A DNA stretch of 64,000 bases from Pseudomonas sp. TMP9 (GTDB taxonomy: Bacteria > Pseudomonadota > Gammaproteobacteria > Pseudomonadales > Pseudomonadaceae), in assembly GCF_037943105.1 (NCBI RefSeq), contig NZ_CP149803.1, positions 2,832,001-2,896,000 of the forward strand, read 5' to 3'. Below the pieces are notes generated by a model. The model saw only the letters and a list, made by a program, of their open reading frames with translations, did no database searches and had not been told where the DNA came from. Shown piece after piece: positions 60,757 through 64,000 of the stretch. Within the stretch, counting starts at the first letter, position 1; the number at the start of each line of letters is the position of its first letter. Made by a program: the position numbers and the translations under genes.

Positions 60757-62079
60757 ATGCTTCGTATGCCCCTAGCCTCGGCCAGCCTGCTTGCCCTCGC
60801 CATTTCTCTCGCCGGCTGTGGTGACGATACAGCGTCCGCCCGCCAGGCCGCCGCACCAGCTGCCAACAGCGCAGCGGCCACCAGCCAGATTGATCAACGC
60901 GCGGGTAACGCGGTGGTCAGCCACTACGCAGAACTGGCACTGGCCGTATTCAGCGATGCCGCCAGCACCGGTAAAACCTTGCAAGCAGCGGTTGATGCCC
61001 TGCTCGCCAACCCGAATACCGACACCTTAAACGCGGCTCGCGCTGCCTGGTTGGCGGCGCGCGTGCCGTACATGCAAAGTGAAGTGTTCCGCTTTGGCAA
61101 TGCCGTCGTCGACGACTGGGAAGGCCAGATGAACGCGTGGCCATTGGATGAAGGCCTGATTGATTACGTTGCCCAAGACTACCAATATGCCCTGGGCAAC
61201 CCGGGCGCCAGCGCCAACATCATCGCCAATACTGAAATCCAAGTCGGCGAAGATAAACTCGACGCCAGCACCATCACCCCAGAACTGCTCGCCAGCCTGA
61301 ATGAACTGGGTGGCTCCGAAGCTAACGTCGCCACCGGCTACCACGCCATCGAGTTTCTGCTTTGGGGCCAAGACCTCAACGGCAGCAACCCAGGTGCCGG
61401 CGAGCGCCCGGCCAGCGACTTTGTGGTCGGTGAGGGCGCAACCGGTGGCAATAATGAGCGCCGCGGTGCCTTCCTCAAAGCGGCGACTGACCTGCTGGTT
61501 AGCGACCTGGATGCGATGGTCGTGCAATGGCAGCCAGGTAACGCGAGCAACTACCGCGCCCAGCTTGAAGCTGAGTCAGCCGAAAACGGCTTGCGCAAAA
61601 TGCTCTTTGGTATGGGTAGCCTGTCCCTTGGTGAGCTGGCCGGCGAGCGCATGAAGGTCGCGCTGGAAGCCAACTCCACCGAAGACGAGCACGACTGCTT
61701 CAGCGACAACACCCACAACTCGCACTTCTACAACGCCAAAGGCATCCGTAACGTCTACTTGGGCGAATACAAAAAAGTTGATGGCAGCACCCTGACCGGC
61801 CCAAGCCTGTCGTCGATGGTGGCCACGCTGGACGCAGCTGCCGACAGCACGTTGCAAGCCGACCTCGCGGCCACTGAAGCTAAACTGCAGGCACTGGTCG
61901 ACAGCGCCAATAATGGTCAGCACTTCGACCAACTGATCGCCGCCGACAACAGCGATGGCCAGCAGATCGTCCGTGATGCAATCGCCGCACTGGTTACACA
62001 GACCAGCGCCATCGAGCAGGCCGCCGGTAAGCTGGGCATCGGTGATCTCAATCCAGACACCGCTGACCACAGCTTCTGA
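60757..62079 (+). CDS. icmP: Imelysin-family (M75) lipoprotein, IcmP-like
   Basis: A 440-residue outer-membrane lipoprotein (lipobox LAGCGDD near residue 21). The imelysin GxHxxE motif appears as GYHAIEF (H196, E199), and the later YLGEYKKVDGSTLTGPSLSSMV block is typical. Members are iron-regulated envelope proteins related to the EfeO iron-binding group. P. aeruginosa IcmP was described as an insulin-cleaving protein; peptidase activity is doubtful for the family as a whole. AGGA precedes the ATG at 60757. A Fur-like site lies upstream and a terminator downstream. Confidence 0.9.
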   Translation: MLRMPLASASLLALAISLAGCGDDTASARQAAAPAANSAAATSQIDQRAGNAVVSHYAELALAVFSDAASTGKTLQAAVDALLANPNTDTLNAARAAWLAARVPYMQSEVFRFGNAVVDDWEGQMNAWPLDEGLIDYVAQDYQYALGNPGASANIIANTEIQVGEDKLDASTITPELLASLNELGGSEANVATGYHAIEFLLWGQDLNGSNPGAGERPASDFVVGEGATGGNNERRGAFLKAATDLLVSDLDAMVVQWQPGNASNYRAQLEAESAENGLRKMLFGMGSLSLGELAGERMKVALEANSTEDEHDCFSDNTHNSHFYNAKGIRNVYLGEYKKVDGSTLTGPSLSSMVATLDAAADSTLQADLAATEAKLQALVDSANNGQHFDQLIAADNSDGQQIVRDAIAALVTQTSAIEQAAGKLGIGDLNPDTADHSF

Positions 62080-62118
62080 TCAAAACGCTGACTCGCTGCG
62101 CGTCAGCGATGCCCGCTC

Positions 62119-62153
62119 AAAAGCCGCACCCCTGCAAAGAGGCGCGGCTTTTT
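62119..62153 (+). terminator. Terminator after the first imelysin gene
   Basis: AAAAGCCGC (62119-62127) and GCGGCTTTT (62144-62152) form a 9-bp stem, extended inside by CCT/AGG pairing, with a T-run. It separates the imelysin gene from the di-heme oxidoreductase gene. Confidence 0.85.
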
Positions 62154-62179
62154 AATAGCTGCGGCTTTTAGTCACCATT

Positions 62180-62198
62180 GATAATGCAAATCCGTCTT
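62180..62198 (+). promoter_or_regulatory. Second Fur-box-like site, before the di-heme oxidoreductase gene
   Basis: GATAATGCAAATCCGTCTT matches the Fur consensus at 13 of 19 positions, mostly in its left half. It lies 79 bases upstream of the next start codon, just beyond the terminator. It is weaker evidence than the first site because only one arm is well conserved. Confidence 0.42.
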
Positions 62199-62202
62199 AT
62201 TT

Positions 62203-62238
62203 AAACAGTGACGGGCTGTTAATGTTTAGTCACTGTTT
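62203..62238 (+). promoter_or_regulatory. 10-bp perfect dyad AAACAGTGAC-N16-GTCACTGTTT
   Basis: The two arms (62203-62212 and 62229-62238) are exact complements and end 20 bases before the start codon at 62259. It may be an operator or a leader hairpin controlling translation of the di-heme oxidoreductase gene. Confidence 0.5.
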
Positions 62239-62258
62239 TCTGCTGCGGATGTTCATGC

Positions 62259-63674
62259 ATGTTTGCGCCGTGTCGCCTCGCATTATTACTGGCCCTTGGA
62301 CTGTCGCTAACGGCCTGCGACCAAACTCCACGCTTCACCCAAGCGGAACCCGGCGAAGCCTTGTCTGCCGGCAGCGCTACCGTGCGCAAAACTGACCAGA
62401 ATGCCTTCTCTCTGCCGTCGGCTAACCTGGCACCCTCAAGACGCTTAGATTTCAGCGTCGGTAACAGCTTCTTCCGTAACCCTTGGGTCAGCGCGCCGGC
62501 CACCACCACCGCGCGCGATGGCCTTGGCCCGCTGTTCAATACCAACGCCTGCCAGAACTGCCACATTAAAGACGGTCGCGGCCACCCGCCTGCCGCGGAT
62601 GCGCTCAGTTCAGTGTCGATGCTGGTGCGCCTGTCGATCCCAGCTGGCAGCGAGCATGCGGCCATTATTCAACGCCTCGGCGTACTGGCCGAACCCACCT
62701 ACGGCGGCCAATTGCAGGACACAGCCAACCCCGGCATTACTCCAGAAGCCAAGGTGCGCGTCAGCTACAGCAGCGAGCATGTAAGGTTTGCTGACGGCCT
62801 GCAGGTAGAGCTGCGCAAGCCTACGCTGCAGATCAGCCAACTCGGCTACGGCGCCCTGCACCCCGACACGCTGTTTTCGGCCCGAATCGCCCCGCCGATG
62901 ATCGGCCTTGGCTTACTGGAAGCGATTCCTGAGGCGGCCATCCTGGCCAATGCCGACCCCGAGGATAGCAACGGCGATGGTATTTCCGGGCGCGCCAACC
63001 AGGTCTGGGACCACGCAGAGCAGCGTACCGTGCTCGGCCGCTTTGGTTGGAAGGCCGGGCAACCAAACCTCAATCAACAAAATGCGGATGCTTTTGCCAA
63101 CGACATGGGCCTGACCAGCACGTTGATCAGCCATGACAATTGCAGCGAAACGCAAACAGACTGCCGCAATGCCGCGAATGGCGGTGCACCGGAAGTCAGC
63201 GATAACATTCTCGCCAACGTGCTGTTTTACACCCGTAACCTCGGCGTACCGGCGCGCCGCGATGCTGATACGCCGTCGGTGTTAGCCGGTAAAAACCTGT
63301 TCTATCAGGCCGGCTGTCAGGGCTGCCACACCGCGAAATTCACCACAGCCCCGGACGCGGCTGAGCCCGAGCTGGCCAACCAAGTGATCCGCTCCTACAC
63401 CGACCTGCTGCTGCATGACATGGGCCCAGGCTTGGCCGATAACCGCCCAGAGTTCCTCGCCACGGGTAACGAATGGCGCACCCCACCGCTGTGGGGCATC
63501 GGCTTGACCGAAACAGTTAATGGTCACACCCAGTTTTTGCATGACGGCCGCGCCCGCACTCTGCTGGAGGCCATTGCCTGGCACGGCGGTGAAGCCGAAG
63601 CCGCCAAACAACAGGTACTGACATTTAACGCTGATGAGCGCGACGCGCTGTTGGCCTTCCTGAACTCGCTGTAA
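62259..63674 (+). CDS. Di-heme c-type oxidoreductase (DUF1111, thiol oxidoreductase-like)
   Basis: A 471-residue exported protein; the signal peptide ends in a lipobox-like LSLTAC near residue 20. Two c-type heme sites are seen: CQNCH at 98-102 and CQGCH at 353-357. The N-terminal DGLGPLFNTNACQNCHIKDGRG and C-terminal RTPPLWGIGLTETVNGHTQFLHDGRARTLLEAIAWHGGEA blocks are family hallmarks. These proteins, related in fold to bacterial di-heme peroxidases, are found with imelysins in iron-regulated operons, suggesting a redox step in iron uptake. The start lacks a strong ribosome-binding site. Confidence 0.88.
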   Translation: MFAPCRLALLLALGLSLTACDQTPRFTQAEPGEALSAGSATVRKTDQNAFSLPSANLAPSRRLDFSVGNSFFRNPWVSAPATTTARDGLGPLFNTNACQNCHIKDGRGHPPAADALSSVSMLVRLSIPAGSEHAAIIQRLGVLAEPTYGGQLQDTANPGITPEAKVRVSYSSEHVRFADGLQVELRKPTLQISQLGYGALHPDTLFSARIAPPMIGLGLLEAIPEAAILANADPEDSNGDGISGRANQVWDHAEQRTVLGRFGWKAGQPNLNQQNADAFANDMGLTSTLISHDNCSETQTDCRNAANGGAPEVSDNILANVLFYTRNLGVPARRDADTPSVLAGKNLFYQAGCQGCHTAKFTTAPDAAEPELANQVIRSYTDLLLHDMGPGLADNRPEFLATGNEWRTPPLWGIGLTETVNGHTQFLHDGRARTLLEAIAWHGGEAEAAKQQVLTFNADERDALLAFLNSL

Positions 63675-63684
63675 GGAGTCACCG

Positions 63685-64000
63685 ATGAACCGCTCCCCCC
63701 TAGGCTTAGCTTTACTCAGCCTGACACTCACCGCCTGCAGCCCAGCGGACCCGCAGCAACAGGTCAGCCGCGCGCTGACCGATGGCGTGGTGCTGCCGAT
63801 TTACAGTGCGTGGCATGAGGCCGACCGCCAACTGGCGAGCAGTGGCCAAGCCTTCTGCACCAACCAGCAAAGCCTTGCCCAAGCGCGCCAAGCCTTTGCC
63901 AGCGCGCAGAGCGCTTGGGCCGCTGTACAACCGGTGTTGCTCGGCCCATTGGCGGAAGGTAACCGCGCCTGGCAGGTGCAATTTTGGCCTGACAAAAAGA
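63685..64000 (+). CDS. Second imelysin-family lipoprotein (partial, right edge)
   Basis: The gene starts at ATG 63685, ten bases after the previous stop, with AAGGAG before it, and runs off the window after about 105 codons. The signal peptide ends LTLTAC (lipobox), then SPADPQQQVSRALTDGVVLPIYSAWHEADRQLA, which resembles the N-terminal helix of imelysin proteins. AQSAWAAVQPVLLGPLAEGNRAWQVQFWPD also fits this fold. It is coupled to the di-heme oxidoreductase gene. The metal-site motif is outside the window. Confidence 0.8.
   Translation, partial: MNRSPLGLALLSLTLTACSPADPQQQVSRALTDGVVLPIYSAWHEADRQLASSGQAFCTNQQSLAQARQAFASAQSAWAAVQPVLLGPLAEGNRAWQVQFWPDKK

Noticed and set aside
1..64000. tRNA, rRNA, CRISPR array, insertion sequence, prophage or toxin-antitoxin genes
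   Set aside because: No T-loop-like GGTTCGAATCC, no regular spacer-repeat pattern, no transposase, integrase or phage structural protein was seen.

Overview
The window is chromosomal DNA of a Pseudomonas-type gammaproteobacterium. Three things point there. The protein sequences look pseudomonad (MvaT, a PctA-like amino-acid chemoreceptor, a BifA-like GGDQF/EAL protein, OlsBA, ArgP/ArgO). Several gene neighbourhoods match those I remember from P. aeruginosa and P. putida: sdaA-gcvT; purU-mvaT-sbcB followed by the RDD/SpoIIM/MoxR/DUF58 operon; gpx-slyD-ackA-pta; argP-ACT-argO-sodB-bifA; lemA-GIDE-imelysin. The intergenic repeats are also pseudomonad in style (a REP-like GAGCAAGCTCGCTCC, a TAGGGTGGACA...TGTCCACC dyad, CCCTC...GAGGG dyads). 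I see no rRNA, tRNA, CRISPR, insertion sequence, prophage or plasmid function. This is mostly core genome with about 58 protein genes.

Layout. 1-1576: end of sdaA and gcvT (serine/glycine C1 metabolism). 1724-6508: M14 carboxypeptidase, two small lipoproteins, a TerC/Alx-like membrane protein with a structured leader, a periplasmic solute-binding protein and a small conserved protein. 6566-10773: HerA/YjgR-like ATPase, PctA-like chemoreceptor, a small protein and a two-CBS protein. 10813-21070: purU, mvaT, sbcB, then a six-gene operon (RDD, SpoIIM-like, DUF4129, DUF4350, MoxR, DUF58) whose genes mostly overlap. 21130-29554: nitroreductase, gpx, slyD, a DUF3565 protein, ackA-pta, a PlsC-type acyltransferase, an OmpA-like lipoprotein and an MBL hydrolase. 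29631-39465: a lipid-use locus with a MalT-type LuxR regulator, DUF1329 and DUF1302 outer-envelope proteins, an AlkK-like fatty acyl-CoA ligase and a divergent thiolase. 39484-46510: a PLD-type cardiolipin synthase, a serine hydrolase coupled to a small Cys-rich protein, an ODP-like MBL protein, a short acyl-CoA-dehydrogenase-like protein, olsB-olsA (ornithine lipids) and acpH-like. 46699-51582: an old yellow enzyme and several oxidoreductase or unknown genes. 51843-59023: a second chemoreceptor, argP, a tandem-ACT protein, argO, sodB and bifA. 59085-64000: GIDE-like/EF-hand protein, LemA, and a probably Fur-controlled imelysin/di-heme oxidoreductase/imelysin cluster that runs off the right edge.

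Themes. Several blocks concern the envelope and lipids (cardiolipin, ornithine lipids, acyl transfer, fatty-acid activation, outer-membrane DUF1302). The most interesting non-coding signals are: a leader that can sequester the ribosome-binding site of the TerC-like gene; a ten-codon open frame with overlapping start and stop that bridges moxR and the DUF58 gene; a PsrA-type site before the DUF1302/DUF1329 operon; two Fur-box-like sites with an intervening terminator in the imelysin cluster; and strong palindromes before the old yellow enzyme gene. The least understood gene group is the RDD-SpoIIM-DUF4129-DUF4350-MoxR-DUF58 cassette.
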